Source: Moringa oleifera (Eukaryota; Streptophyta; Magnoliopsida; Brassicales; Moringaceae). From it: a DNA stretch of 64,000 nt. The notes beneath the pieces were generated by a model. It was not told where the DNA came from and searched no databases. It saw only the letters and a list, made by a program, of their open reading frames with translations. Position numbers and translations under genes: made by a program. Numbering within the stretch: position 1 is the stretch's first letter; every line of letters begins with the position of its first letter. Positions 11,221 to 23,605 of the stretch are shown here, in pieces. The stretch covers positions 8,284,001-8,348,000 of the forward strand of contig JAJFZO010000094.1 of the NCBI GenBank assembly GCA_021397835.1, in the 5' to 3' direction.

Positions 11221-11825
11221 ATTCTAGGATTTATGATTTTTCTAAAAAAATTTGGCCCAAATTTTTTTAAAATTTTTTTGAGGTAACGAAGTCCAAAGTT
11301 AAGAATGGAAAATGGGCTTAGTTAGTGGGCTGACCAAACTACAAGTAATAAATCAGATTTTTTATTGATTTAATTTTTATTAATTTTTTAAAAATATATA
11401 TTAATACATAAATCTTAATAAAATAATTAATTAAAATTCATAATGTTTATTTTTATTAATATAATAAATTAAAAATATATATGTTAAAAATATGCACACA
11501 AAAAAAAAAAAAATGTGGCTGGTGGCATCCTCCATCCACATTTTGTAGATGGATTAATCAATGATCTTAACCAAATAAAATATCTTGGTTGATTTAATGT
11601 TCCAAATGGTGACAAAAGACTTTTTATGGTGATTTTGTCAAAGAGAGGCCAAATGGCCAAATAGAGACATATGAGATGCTGGATGGGTGGCATGCCCACT
11701 GCCCCACCACCTAAAGCTTACAAGATTTGGAGACAACGCATTTATTCTTTGATAAGAGAAAGGGGAATAGTTAATTGTAATAATGCCTCCTTTTTTCGGC
11801 TTCCTTTCTAATGGGTATTTTTGGA

Positions 11826-11853
<28 letters not shown>
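11826..11853 (+). repeat. 28-base poly-C run
   Basis: Uninterrupted cytosines from 11826 to 11853 in otherwise AT-rich sequence, equal to a G run on the minus strand. Confidence 0.95.
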
Positions 11854-11857
<4 letters not shown>

Positions 11858-12104
11858 TGTCATTATACAACACCTCCCATGCCTCAATCAAAGTGTTTTT
11901 TTTTATTATTATTTTTCAAAATTAGATGTAATTATACTTAATTAAATATGTGATATATTTGTTTTGGACAGATATTGATGATATTTGATATACTTGTATA
12001 TGGAATTGGACTTTTAAGAATTAAATAGTTCCAAGATTAGATGGTTCTCACATCTAAAAGATTTAGAGATAGCACAAAATTTTGAAAAGCCCATTAAAAT
12101 TAGA

Positions 12105-12300
12105 GTCCATTTGTTGATAATTATGATAAAAATAAAAAAAAAATCAATAACATTAAGAACATACTTAAAAGATAATAGAATCTATTTATTGACAATTATG
12201 ATAAAATGAAAAAATCAATCACATTAAACACATGTCTAAAATAATAATAAAATTGACTTGTGATAATTATGATAAAATAAAAAGAATCAACGAAACTTAA
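12105..12300. repeat. Imperfect tandem repeat, about 72 bp, three copies
   Basis: The core GATAATTATGATAAAA (second copy GACAATTATGATAAAA) recurs near 12116, 12189 and 12261, each followed by a similar AT-rich stretch containing ATCAA(T/C) and ACATT. Spacing is about 72 bp. The copies have diverged. Confidence 0.6.
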
Positions 12301-12810
12301 ACGAAATCGTTAAAATATTTCAATAAAAGAAAAAACCGTTAACATTATTAAATTATTCGAATAACAAAATCTTAATTATCTTTATTTTTACATCGTTGAT
12401 GAGCTAATATAACAAAAATCATTAAAAAAAAAAGAAAATTAAAAGAAGATTTTTTTATTACTATTACTCTATTAACATATCTTATTGATTCGAACATAGA
12501 ATTGACCTCAAAATCATTCAACAACCCCATGTTTCTCTTTTATCTACTAATTTTTCACTAATTTTTATCTATTGAAAGTGATTTGGAAGCATCAATATTG
12601 TTTTTATTTTTATTATATTACAGATATTATTTAAATTGAATATATTTTTATAATAAAATTTTTATAAATTTAAAATATATTTACAAAATATTAAAATTTA
12701 AAATAAAATATGTATTACTCGATACCATTATTTTAAAATTAATATAAAATTTGAAAACTAAAATTATGTATTCTCAATATATAAATGAAATAACGCGGAT
12801 CTCAATTATA

Positions 12811-12960
12811 CATGTTGAAATTTTATAACATGCGTAGGCATAACATTTGATTTACTCCGTGTTGGTTGGTCACAAACTTTGATTACATAAATTGAAATTT
12901 TATGCAATCACAATCTTTGGTTTACTTAATTTGGTTGGTCACAAATTTTCATAATTACCG
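12811..12960. repeat. Imperfect tandem duplication
   Basis: Two diverged copies share the order TTGAAATTTTAT, then TTGATTTACT or TTGGTTTACT, then TTGGTTGGTCACAAA. The second follows the first after about 70 bp. Confidence 0.6.
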
Positions 12961-13797
12961 ATTATTTTCTTCACGTGGTTATGCCAATGTGAAAGATTCA
13001 TTGTATATTTAGCCTAAATTTCAAAATTTAGGGGCTAATTTCTTTTTAATAACCTTACAAGGATCTTAGTTTTTCTGATAAGGATCGACCATGTTACTTC
13101 AAATTTGGCCTATTGTTCCTTAGTCAAGCTTCCGTTTTTTCAATATACCTAACCTCCATTATAATGGCGACATTATGGGTGTATTTCATGAGGGGGCAGC
13201 GTGTCATTACGGAATATTAAATAAATGCATCATATGCTTTAATTTTATATTACATTGATGATAATATCAAGATGTTCTTTTTTTGTCTTTTTTAATTATA
13301 TCTACCCTTTTGATTTTTCAATTTTCAAATCCTTTTCAACAACACTTGTGAAAACGATAATTAATAATTATTTAGTGCAAAATTATTTGTTTGGATACGA
13401 GATTGTGACCCATTAATTACTTTTTTTATATGATTAAATGTGTATGCATGAATGAATTATCTAATTGATGATTCCAAAGTTTATTGAAATAGTTTTTTTA
13501 ATTGAATTTAATTGTAATATAATAAAAAAATAAAATATGTCTTCACGTGCACCTAACTTATACTTTAAACATATAAAATTAGATCGAATCATATAGTTGA
13601 ATTTTGATAAAAATAAAATCATCTATATTTATTTATAATTCTGTCAAATTTGTAATTATTTAAAATTTTGACTTACCATTATTTATTTTTAATATTTTTT
13701 AATAAATTACTGCATCATGTGGATATTTAACTAATTGTGGAGAAAGACGAAACCCAATTTAACCAGCTAGTCAATATTGATCGCTCCATTAATGTGC

Positions 13798-13888
13798 TTC
13801 CATATCTAACTCCTTTGATTGATGCTTTCACCTTGTATTGATTGATTCAGTGCATTTGCTTTCCACATCTAACTCCTTTGATTGATAT
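13798..13888. repeat. Direct repeat pair of about 27 bp
   Basis: ATCTAACTCCTTTGATTGAT occurs in two copies about 61 bp apart, each preceded by CTTCCAT or TTCCAC. A small local duplication with no gene nearby. Confidence 0.7.
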
Positions 13889-16800
13889 TACATTCTACAA
13901 ACCTAAAGAGATATTAAAATGAAAAAAGATCAATATTTTATTTTTTCAAAATTGAATTTGTACTGAATTTTTTTAAAAAAATAAATAATAATTTTATAAA
14001 CTATAATGATAACATGAAAAATCAAAAAAAAAAAAACAGTTTTAATTATTGATTTTGTTAAGTTAAATATGTCATAATTAAAAAAAAAAAACTCAATATT
14101 GCTTAAAATTAGCATAATATCATAATTCAATTAACAAACATGGATGTTTGTTGAGTTTTTCATTGATTTTGAATGATTTCTCACAAATATATTTTAAAAA
14201 CTTTTAACGACTTAAATTAATTTAATTATATTATAAGTTTATTATAAATTTAATATTAAAGTTTTCAATAAAAAATTCTGAATAAATCATAATACACCCA
14301 ATTAAAACATTTATGTAGCATGCTATTTATTTCATTAATAAAAAAAATCAAGGATGACCAATTATCACAAAAAGAGTAAAAAATAAACTGAGAAAGATAA
14401 AAAGATAAAAATAATACATAAATGTGAAAAGGATATATACCAAACCCATCTATAGAGGAACTCATAAAGATACCAACTTTATGGCAGATCACAAGAAGTC
14501 ACTAAACAATCCAGTTACCCAATGTAGCATGAATCTTTGTTCTCTTTATTTTGTAATCAAATATATAAGATTCCAATTGTAAAGTCACTTAGAGTGAGCA
14601 TTTATTCTTATACAAGATTAATTTCTTATCCTATTTTATTTTATAAATATATTAAATGTCACGCCATAATTATTTAACGGAGTTTCAAATTCAATACTCA
14701 GTTACTAGATGTAACTTTATAAAAAGTATAATATATGTTTTTTATTTGATGAATTTGCATTTTAAATTTAATATTTTAAAATTGTGATGATAACATTAAA
14801 ATCCACATAATTTATTATCCGGTCTTGTTTATACTAAAAGGTTGATAATTTTGCATAAAATTTAAATGTAGTACGATGAACTTAAATAAAATATTATGGC
14901 ATTAACATATTTATTTACATAATATTTTAATTATTAATTATTTCAAAAAAATTTATCGTATAAATTGAGAATATTAAATTGATGTGATGTCGATTTTGTT
15001 GTTAGATCAATACGATTTTATTTTTTTTAAAATGATGAAAGATTCAATTTGCCATTATTAAAATTTTCTCCTCACCTATCTTTGTATTTTTTTTTCTTAT
15101 AAGAAAACACATGAAATTATTTTTGTTATTAAAAAAATCAAGTTCATAATAATTTATAACATAAATATTTATTAAAAATTTACGTATCTCTCTCTTTTTT
15201 TTATCTCATTTAAAATGTAAAATATCGGATTTTTTTTATTTTACAGATGTTTTAAAATCTCTTGTTTTTAATCAAACAGATTTAAATTTTTAGATGACAT
15301 CACATAAAAAATATCTTTCAACATATGTATATGGAACACCCCACTTGTAATTAAGTTTATCTTTGGCATTAACTATTAGACTAGTGGGGGCACACAAGTC
15401 ACAAATTGTAGTGACTTAATCTTTTGTGACCCATACCAATCTGGCTTATTAGGCCATGGCACTGTGATTGATTGACTACCATATCAAAGGGAATCATCAT
15501 TCATTCATTTTGCTCCAAGATTTTTCATTTTTTAATTTTTTTCTGAATCTTTTTAAGACTTTGGCTTATATGAGCAAATGGGTATTGTCTAAAGTTTGTC
15601 GGGTAAATAATATTCTTCCTAGCTGGCTAAGATACCACCACCCAAACGATTTTAAACCCTTAATTTTAATTAAAATTTTAAAATACCAATCTTCACAAAC
15701 AACCAAGAATTTATACTCAACATTTAGTAAATTTGACAAAGCATGAGATTCAAAGCCATGGAATGTATTCAAAGCAATAAATCTTGTTCCCCTAAATTTA
15801 CGGAGGTTCTTACGTTATACCTGAGATCGTAAATTTAATTTAAATTTAATATCAACATTCAATTTATTTTAATCAATTTTTATATTTTAAATTATTTAAA
15901 GATAAATATAAAAAGAAGTTTTAAATCATACTCTTTTTTAGTTTAAATACCATGTATTTATTAGATAAATTATATATTTAAAATTTAAAATTGATTTAAA
16001 TCAAACCTTACCTTAAATATTAATGAAAAATTAAGATTATTTTCATTGTTGAAATATCTTAGAAATAAATCAAATAAAATTTATATTTCATTCTCAATTC
16101 ATCTTTTAAATTTCAATAGTTTTTAACATACAAACTATTTTTTAGTGTATTTTTTAAATATTTAATAATATAAAATAAAAAATATATTTTTAATACTCAA
16201 ATTTTTTTTTTAAAGTTGTCTGCTGGTAAGCACAAATATTTTTTTTACACATATGAATAATTTCAAACTAAAATTAATTGTATAAAATCTTTAATTTAAA
16301 TATTTATAATTTTTATTTTTTTGATATAATTTAGATAACATTAAACTAAAATAATATATGAAATTCATCAAATTAATATTTAAAACAAAATATATTTCAT
16401 AACATTTTTTATATTTATCCATTGTATCGTTTTAAATGTTATTTTTATGTGTTTTTGAGTGGACAAATTCATTAGAAGTGGTTTTCATAAAATTATTTAA
16501 ATGAGTCGATAAGTTTTGAAGGTGTAACCAAGGCAAGATACAATCAAAGGAAATGGTAATTCATGAAAAAAAGATTAGATTATTATACCACTAATCTTAT
16601 TTTAAGGAATTAAAGCACGTAATTAAAAAAAAAGAAATTAAAGCATAGTCGACTTTAGTAAATGGATTGAAATGATGATTAGCCTATGATTGGAGTAAAT
16701 TACATTGGCAAATTCTATTGCCTTTGCCCCTTTCTTTAAAATTTAAGCTACGAAAAGTTAAAGGCTACAAAGACTTAAAAGAGTTAAAAATGTGAAATAT

Positions 16801-18220
16801 TTGATTAATTAGAAGGAAAGTTAATTGATGTTTTTAAAAGTATATTGCATAATTACTTAGAGAGATGTGAAGGGTATGACATCAAAAATAAAATAAATAA
16901 AATTTACTATCAAAATCAAATTTTTCATTTTTATAACAAAATAAAATTTATAAAAATAAATATAAAAAATCATGAATTATGTGTACTTTTTAATTTAAAT
17001 CTTGATATATCAATCAAATTAATTTATATTTAATTTTTAATTTACCTTAAGTTAAATTTTTATTAAAATAATTATTAAAAATTAAGAATTTTTTATTATT
17101 AAAATATCTCAAGAATATGTAAATACATTTTACATTTCATTTTTAGACTATCTCTTAAATTTGAATAATTTTTAACTCACAAATTATTGTTTATGAAATT
17201 TTTGAACTTTTGATTCAATAATTTTTTTGAATATATTTGATACTAAAATAATTTTAATTTTTTATGATGGTAGATTAAATATTTTTATATTTAAAAAATT
17301 TTAAATAAAAAATTATGGTGCAAATTTTCAATTTCCAATTTAATTTTTTCATTTTAACAAAAATTAAATCAAATCAAATTAAAATATTATTTATACAATT
17401 GACTCCATTGAAAATGTCAAATAAAAAATAAGTATAAATCAATTTTTAAAAAAATATATTTAATTTATAAATATAACTGAAAATAAATATTATTTATTTT
17501 GCAATCTATTTATAATATATATTTTAATATTTTTTTAAAAATTAAAAATTAAATATTTAAATGGAAATTATAACTAATTTTTTATGAAATTTTAAAATTA
17601 TTTTCCAAATCATAAAACTAAAGTTTTAATAATTTATTGGCTTAAAAAGTTATCCAAAAAGGGAAGGGTGCCATTGGATGAAGCATCCACAAAGTTTCTT
17701 GTCAACTACTCATGGAGTGGGCAATGGGGGGTGGGTCAAACTTCTGCGTAAAGACCACGTGAATTCCACAGCTATAAGCAGCCACACATTAATCCTACCC
17801 CAAAAAATACACATGAAAAATAATTAAAAAACGATTAAATGATCTCATATGCAAGACGCCATGCTCATAACACCCCTTGCTGCACATGGAAGCAGAAGAC
17901 CCAGATCAGCCCCAAAGGCCAGCCTTTTTCTTCCCTTCGGTTTTCTATCATTCAATAAATGAATTTACATGGAAATTGTGAGATATTTTTGTGAATCGTT
18001 ATTGATGAATTGAACAAATAAGGGCTGTGTCTGCTGATTTTCTTCTTCGTCATCTTTCAGTTTCTCTCATAGGAGACAGTAAGTTCGGAACCTGAAAATG
18101 GCTTCCACCATTTGCTATAAGTTAATCAGAGGGACCCACCACCTCCTAAGTAATCCAAAAGTAATTAACTGTTTAGGGACTGTTACAATACCGCACTACT
18201 ATACCCGATATCTTCCCTTT

Positions 18221-18394
18221 TAAGGTCAATCTCTCTCTCTCTCTCTATTTCTCCTCCCTCTTTGTCTGTCTTTTCTGATTTTCTGTTCCCATTTTCTCTT
18301 TCTCGGTCTCTGTAAACCCGCTGTTTCTAAAGGGTCTCTCATTTTCTCTCTCTAACTGTTGGGTGCGTGATGTATTAGGGAGAGACAGAGGGAT
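18221..18394 (+). promoter_or_regulatory. Pyrimidine-rich leader of the At3g27210-like gene
   Basis: CT-dense sequence, including a (CT)n stretch at about 18229-18247, immediately upstream of the ATG at 18395. This resembles the Y-patch-rich 5' leaders common in plants. The exact transcription start is not visible. Confidence 0.4.
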
Positions 18395-21214
18395 ATGGGT
18401 TCTTGTGTATCAGTTCATAAAAACTCACCAGACGCGGCCATGAAACTGAAGCTCTCATTTGGGTCCAAGAATGATAAGCTGGTGATCCCGGCGTCACCCG
18501 TAAAGGAAAATACTAAGCCTGTCAACGGGGAACCTCCGATCAAGTCTCAGTTGTCTCCCTCTTCCCGGTTAGCGGCGACTTACCGAGACTTTGGTACGGT
18601 CCTAATCTTTGTTTACCACAAGATATTTTTTTTTTCCTTTTCATTTACTTTGCTTAGCTATGGTGTATGGCGAAGATAATCGAATGGATGGTTTGCTTTT
18701 ACTGTTCTCAGTAAAGTTGTTCTATTTTTAATTACTAGAGCCATTAGTTCTCTGCTGATGCTTGATCTAAGAGGGTATGTGGGGTTTGTCAGAGCTATTT
18801 TATATGATTAAATATGTTGCAGACACCAAGTCTTTTTTCTTTTTCTGGGTTGTTGTCAAGTCTGTGATGACATCTGTCAAGTTTTGATTTTTATGTTTTA
18901 ACTAGTTTCTATTCTTCATGATATCGTGTGTATGACGTTTGGTGGTTCAGGCTTCTTTTAACATGATTATGAGATGTATTGGTTTTTCATTTTTTATTGT
19001 TCTTGGCAGACTTGTTTGTGATTCTTGGCAAAAGCTAAGTTGGGTCCTTTTTTTTTTAAAGAAAAAAATTTCATACTTTTCCAACTAGTTCAAGGATTCT
19101 GTTTCAGATTTCATCTGGGTGTTACATGGATAATAGTTCATGGAGATCCAGTAAGAACTGTTTTTTTGCAAATAGATGAATTTCCCACACCTGAGATTCA
19201 AGTCCACAGCTTCTATTATGGAGTAACTGGCAATCCAAACGGTGAAGAGGGCCCTGTATTTCATTGCTGATATCATGAATTGTAATCTGTATTCAGGGCT
19301 TCTGCCTTTATTGATGCGAGAATAGTAATGGTCAGGTTTGACCCTTAGGCCAGATAATTGTAAGGAACAATATGGTGGTGGAGAAAGATCCTTGTCTTTC
19401 CCATGAAGATACCATTTTGTCACGGATTCTATATTACAAGTCGGTGAAGCAGAGCTGGGCCAAAACATTTTCTTAAATCTGGCTGTGTTTATAGTTCAAA
19501 ATTGAATGTGCCCCATTGGAAGATAACCTTATTTCAGTTCAGAGCATTCAATATGCAGACAAGTTATCTTCAGCATTCTTTTTTGTCCATTTAATACAGA
19601 TCAAATGTTTTTTGAGTGTGGTCATGATAGTTGTAATATCTGCATTGGTAGCAACTCGTAGAGGTGTGTGGCTGTGTGGATCAATGCTCATGTGGATCTG
19701 ATGACCTCTTGAAATAAGTAGAATGCCTTGATATGTGATGAAAACATTTCAGGAAGATATGTACAAAGAACATTATTTCTCTTCGATATCCTATCAGTTT
19801 ATATGAAGTATTGGACTGCTAGTAATAATATCTGATATTTATAGGCTATCAGAGAAATCGCACCCCTTTTTTACAGTCAAAACATAGTCATCAATTGATC
19901 TTTCCTTGCCTGTTGTTGTGTTCACTGCTGTTGATTTGGCTAATTTGTCTATCAGGAGCCTTATATAGAACATGGTAAGATGATTCTTTGAGCCAGACTT
20001 ATTATTTTTCCCTTTGGTTATAAGGTTGACATTTTCCATGCTCATTGGAGAAGATCCTCAACTACCATTTTTGCTGTGCCCTTTAACTGACTGAGGGACA
20101 CCGTAATCTCCAAGAATGGTTTTCTTGGCTTGATCAATTTTAGAAAGTTAGCCAATTCCTACACTATTCTGCAATTGGAATTTGACCTTTCAGGCCAGAT
20201 TATTAGCAGCTGTGCTGTATAGGTTTACGTGGACAAGTTATATCTTAAAATAGAGTTGTGAACCCTTGCCTTGTGTTCCTGATGTTGTGGGTGCAGTGGA
20301 GAATTTTTATAGTAAAGATTCTAGATTTCTTTGATTTTTTGTTAAGTTTTGCAGTAATCATACTTGTCAAATGTGTGCTTTCTGTGAAATATATTCTTTA
20401 TTCCCTAATTGGTGAAGCTTAGCTAGTTCTGTGCTTTTTTTTCTCCCCAAATTATTCCTTGTGCCCATTTCATGACATGCTGCATATCTCTCTGTGCAGA
20501 TAGCAAAGAGGAAACCTTTTTTGAGTCCCAACCATGGCTAGAGTCTGATTGTGAAGATGATTTCTACAGTGTCAATGGTGGTAAGTATACCTTTCAGTGC
20601 CTCCAGATATTTTACCGGGCGATCCTGACAGATTCTCAGTTATGAATCTGTGAGGTTATTCAGAAATGCTGACTTTTGTGTTTCCTTTAATCCTTTCTTA
20701 CATTGCTGTTGGCACACTGCGATTCTTGTGTTTGTTTGCCTTTTATACAGATTTTACTCCATCTCGTGGCAACACTCCAGTCCATCAAGGCATCTCGATG
20801 GGGACTCCTCGAGTCAACAAAACTCTTCCTGAGGGCAGGCTGCCTGGTTCCACTCCTGAGCCATCCCCAACAGAAAAGAAGAAGAAACTAGTTGAACTAT
20901 TCCGAGAGAGCATTAGAGAAGATGAAAATGTTGATGAACAATATTCCTCAGGCAAACCAACAGAGGCCAATGGAAAAATGGAAGATAAGCAAACTGTTCT
21001 TGACCAACCTCCAAAGTCAGCATATGGCACCCCTTGTGTCTCTGGAACTAATTCTTTATGTGGCAGTGAAAGGACTGCCAATGGAGATCCCTTAGTGGAG
21101 AAGGAGAAACCCATTAGATCTGTGCAGTGTTGCCTTCCCAGCTTGTCATGCGGTAGCTTTAGTGAGAGGAAGAAGAAGATGAGCTCTGCCACAGCTGTAT
21201 ATGCAAAACCTTAG
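18395..21214 (+). CDS. Uncharacterised lipid-anchored protein, At3g27210-like
   Basis: Three exons, 18395-18593, 20500-20580 and 20751-21214, encode 247 residues in closed phases. The start MGSCVSVH fits N-myristoylation at Gly2 plus palmitoylation at Cys4, so attachment to the inner face of a membrane is expected. The rest is hydrophilic and probably disordered. Conserved islands match the plant family typified by Arabidopsis At3g27210: PWLESDCEDDFYSVNGDFTP, GTPRVNKTLP, EPSPTEKKKKLVELF and, near the C-terminus, CCLPSLSCGSFSERKKKM with a Cys pair and basic cluster. Several SP/TP sites (VHQG..TPR, EPSPTEK) could be phosphorylated. No enzyme domain is visible and I know of no established function. 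The first intron is 1.9 kb. AATAAA at 21488 may be the polyadenylation signal. Confidence 0.9.
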
Positions 21215-21487
21215 TTGCCATAAACATACCATGAAGTAGGTGGAAGAAGCTGAGACCTTCATTCCTTGAGGTGATAAATTGAACACAGCAGCCCAAATTT
21301 CATATTGTCTGGTTAATCTTCAGGCGTTCTCATCTGAATTGTGCTTTGAGGGCAACATCAAAGGTAGGCAGCCATGGAGACATCTGATGTAGAACTTACA
21401 GACTTCTAGCTCATTAACCTCAAGCAGAAGTTGCAGGTTCAAGTTTTCTTTCCTTGAGAAAATCAATACTTAATAGCTATTTCCTGT

Positions 21488-21493
21488 AATAAA
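21488..21493 (+). terminator. Candidate poly(A) signal AATAAA
   Basis: First AATAAA on the sense strand after the At3g27210-like stop codon (about 275 bp downstream). Confidence 0.3.
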
Positions 21494-23532
21494 AAGAAGT
21501 TATAAGGAAAAATTGTAAATGGCCCTTGTAGTGAACATATAAATATTTTGTTAAGAAAGTTGGGCCCTGTGTGCATGTTTTTCAATTTTGGAGCTCACAT
21601 CTCCACTGGTATATACAATCTGCTAGTTTCTCAGAGCTGTTTGTTTTGATATTCTACTTCTTCATTCATTGATTCTTCTTCCAGGTACTGTCACTACGTG
21701 AAATAACCATGACCTTGGAAAGTCATCTGGAACTATATATATATTTTTTCAGATTTGGTAAGTATTTGAATGCGGTTTTTGTTTTCAGAAGACTGAAGAG
21801 ATCTAACCTCTTGAAGTCACTTAAATCATTGGTCCTGGAAACAGTCATCTTCTGTTTAGAGGTGGACTAGCAATATTTTAGATGTAGAGTTGTTTCGTAT
21901 TATTAATATTGTGCTAACTTGGACCTCTGGTTTATGTAGCCTTTAGTTCAACTCAGTCAAGCAGTAGATTTTGCAGGAGATATCCATTGCTCAGACAAAA
22001 AATAATAGACTTCCAGGCTGAAAGCTAATTTGTTGCCTGCTAAAATCTCCAAATAAAAATGGACTTCCAGGCTGAAAGCTAATTTGTTGGCTGTCAAAAT
22101 CTCCAAAGACAGCCTGGAACTCTGCGTTGTCCGTTGTTAAGACCTCAAAAATCAGAGATTGAGGATTGTCTGAACCTGATGGTATGGCTGGGTTAAGGAT
22201 GTATCAGAAGCCCCAAACAGGGAAATCAAGCAGGATTCAGATACAAAAAGGGAAATCAAGCAGGATCAGGGCGTGTCACTGGGAATGAGTTGCCTTGAGC
22301 AGGGAAATTAAATCAGATAAAAACAGGGAAATTCCCTACAGTGAAATCTTATACGATGGCATGATAGGAGTCAGCTGCTGGGCCACCTTCACTCTTTCTT
22401 GGTGGGCTTTCTCCTCCACCGCATCGAAAAGAACAAAAAAACCCAAGAAACCCAATTGGCAAATAAGTCTAACATTTCCAGAAAGAACAACAAAACATGC
22501 TGACAGCAGCCTGGGCCTGAGATCTAGAATCTGGGTCAATGAGTTGAATACTCTGTCCCCTCATTCTCTCAATTTTTTGGGCTTATGTCAGAACCCAAAA
22601 TGAGAAACTGGAGACCCTCACCAGTTTAAGTGCTCGCCAAGAATTCCTCTAAAGAAAACAATCCTAAGCCATGGACTACTGTCTTTGCCTAGCTTGGAAC
22701 AGACCAAGAACAGCTCAAAATTTATGTATCCACTTGTATTTAGGCTAGACAGTGAACTGTCCACCCGAAATGGCAATGTGGAAGGCATAAGCTATGGTCA
22801 AGGTCCATCTCCCTAGAAAGAAATGATGGGCAGGCTCCATTCTTCACATGCCATGTCCCCTCTTATTCCCTGAAGGGCCTGAATTTTCATTCTCCCTTCA
22901 CATTGATTACTGATCCCATTATCCATGGTGGTCTTTCTCTTTTGGACAGAGGGAGTAATGCGCTGAAACTACAATTATAATAGAATATGCAATCGGTTTC
23001 CATGGAAATGACTGCTTAGTGTCGGGTAAGAGAAAACTCGTTCAAAACAGTTAACAAACTAAACGAAGAAAACTCCGACAGTTCAACAGTTTATTACATC
23101 CAGAAAGGTTCCGAAGAATGAATTAAGGACATAGATTCTTTTACATGATTTTTTGTTGCAGTTTTAGGCGGGGAAACCTGGAAACCAACACATGTCGTAA
23201 TGTTAGCGCCACGTTCCTTGGGCACACACGTAAAGGCTAAAGGATTTAAGCTGCTCGGTTGGATTTCAAGAAAGTTTAACAGTGTCAGAGAGAGAAAGAG
23301 AGGAACTTATCATGATTCATGGTTACTCAGTAGATCTATTTGGTTGATGATAAAGGAATCCGGAAAAGACAGCCTTTGATTTTTGGAATCACACGCAGTG
23401 CCGTCCCACTGGAGAAGTGAAAAGGCTATTCACACCAAAAGCCAAAAAATCTTCCGTAGTCAGTTAAGGCCTTGAAAGGATCGATAGAGCACGAAATCGC
23501 TTTCCCATTTACTGTCTCTCTTTATCTTCCAT
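21494..23532. other. Intergenic with a small tandem duplication, no gene recognised
   Basis: About 2 kb between the At3g27210-like gene and the lipase. Contains the 54-bp duplication at 22008-22115 and the repeated phrase GGGAAATCAAGCAGGAT (about 22220 and 22249). Open frames near 22.3-22.6 kb do not resemble known proteins. Confidence 0.5.
22008..22115. repeat. 54-bp tandem duplication
   Basis: Two adjacent copies (22008-22061 and 22062-22115) each begin GACTTCCAGGCTGAAAGCTA and end with AAAATCTCCAAA plus a short tail. They differ at only a few positions, so the duplication is fairly recent. Confidence 0.9.
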
Positions 23533-23540
23533 TATATAAA
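23533..23540 (+). promoter_or_regulatory. TATA box of the lipase gene
   Basis: TATATAAA lies 66-73 bp before the lipase ATG at 23606, which places a start near 23565 and a short leader containing a (CA)n tract (about 23569-23580). Confidence 0.65.
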
Positions 23541-23605
23541 GGCATCATATCGCTTAAGTCCCCATCTCACACACACACACCCAACCAGAAGGCGAGTACT
23601 TTCAA

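Larger units (their letters stand above)
11221..18220. other. AT-rich gene-free region
   Basis: About 7 kb of strongly AT-rich DNA, broken only by short less AT-rich patches near 11.5-11.9, 15.4-15.8 and 17.65-18.2 kb. No exon with codon structure, splice sites or recognisable protein is visible on either strand. It contains imperfect tandem repeats (about 12105-12300, 12811-12960, 13798-13888) and a C homopolymer (11826-11853). Probably decayed intergenic or transposon-derived sequence; I could not delimit an element with terminal repeats. Its right end should include the promoter of the At3g27210-like gene. Confidence 0.6.

Noticed and set aside
11221..18220. Search for LTR retrotransposon or CRISPR-like arrays
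   Set aside because: No paired long terminal repeats, primer-binding site, polyprotein or regularly spaced short repeats were found; the repeats present are diverged AT-rich tandem copies.
20666..21214. Independent 182-residue gene
   Set aside because: Its first part is intron sequence read in frame; the acceptor at 20750 makes this the third exon of the gene starting at 18395.
22295..22603. 102-residue open frame
   Set aside because: No recognisable domain, low-complexity surroundings with short repeats; considered chance.
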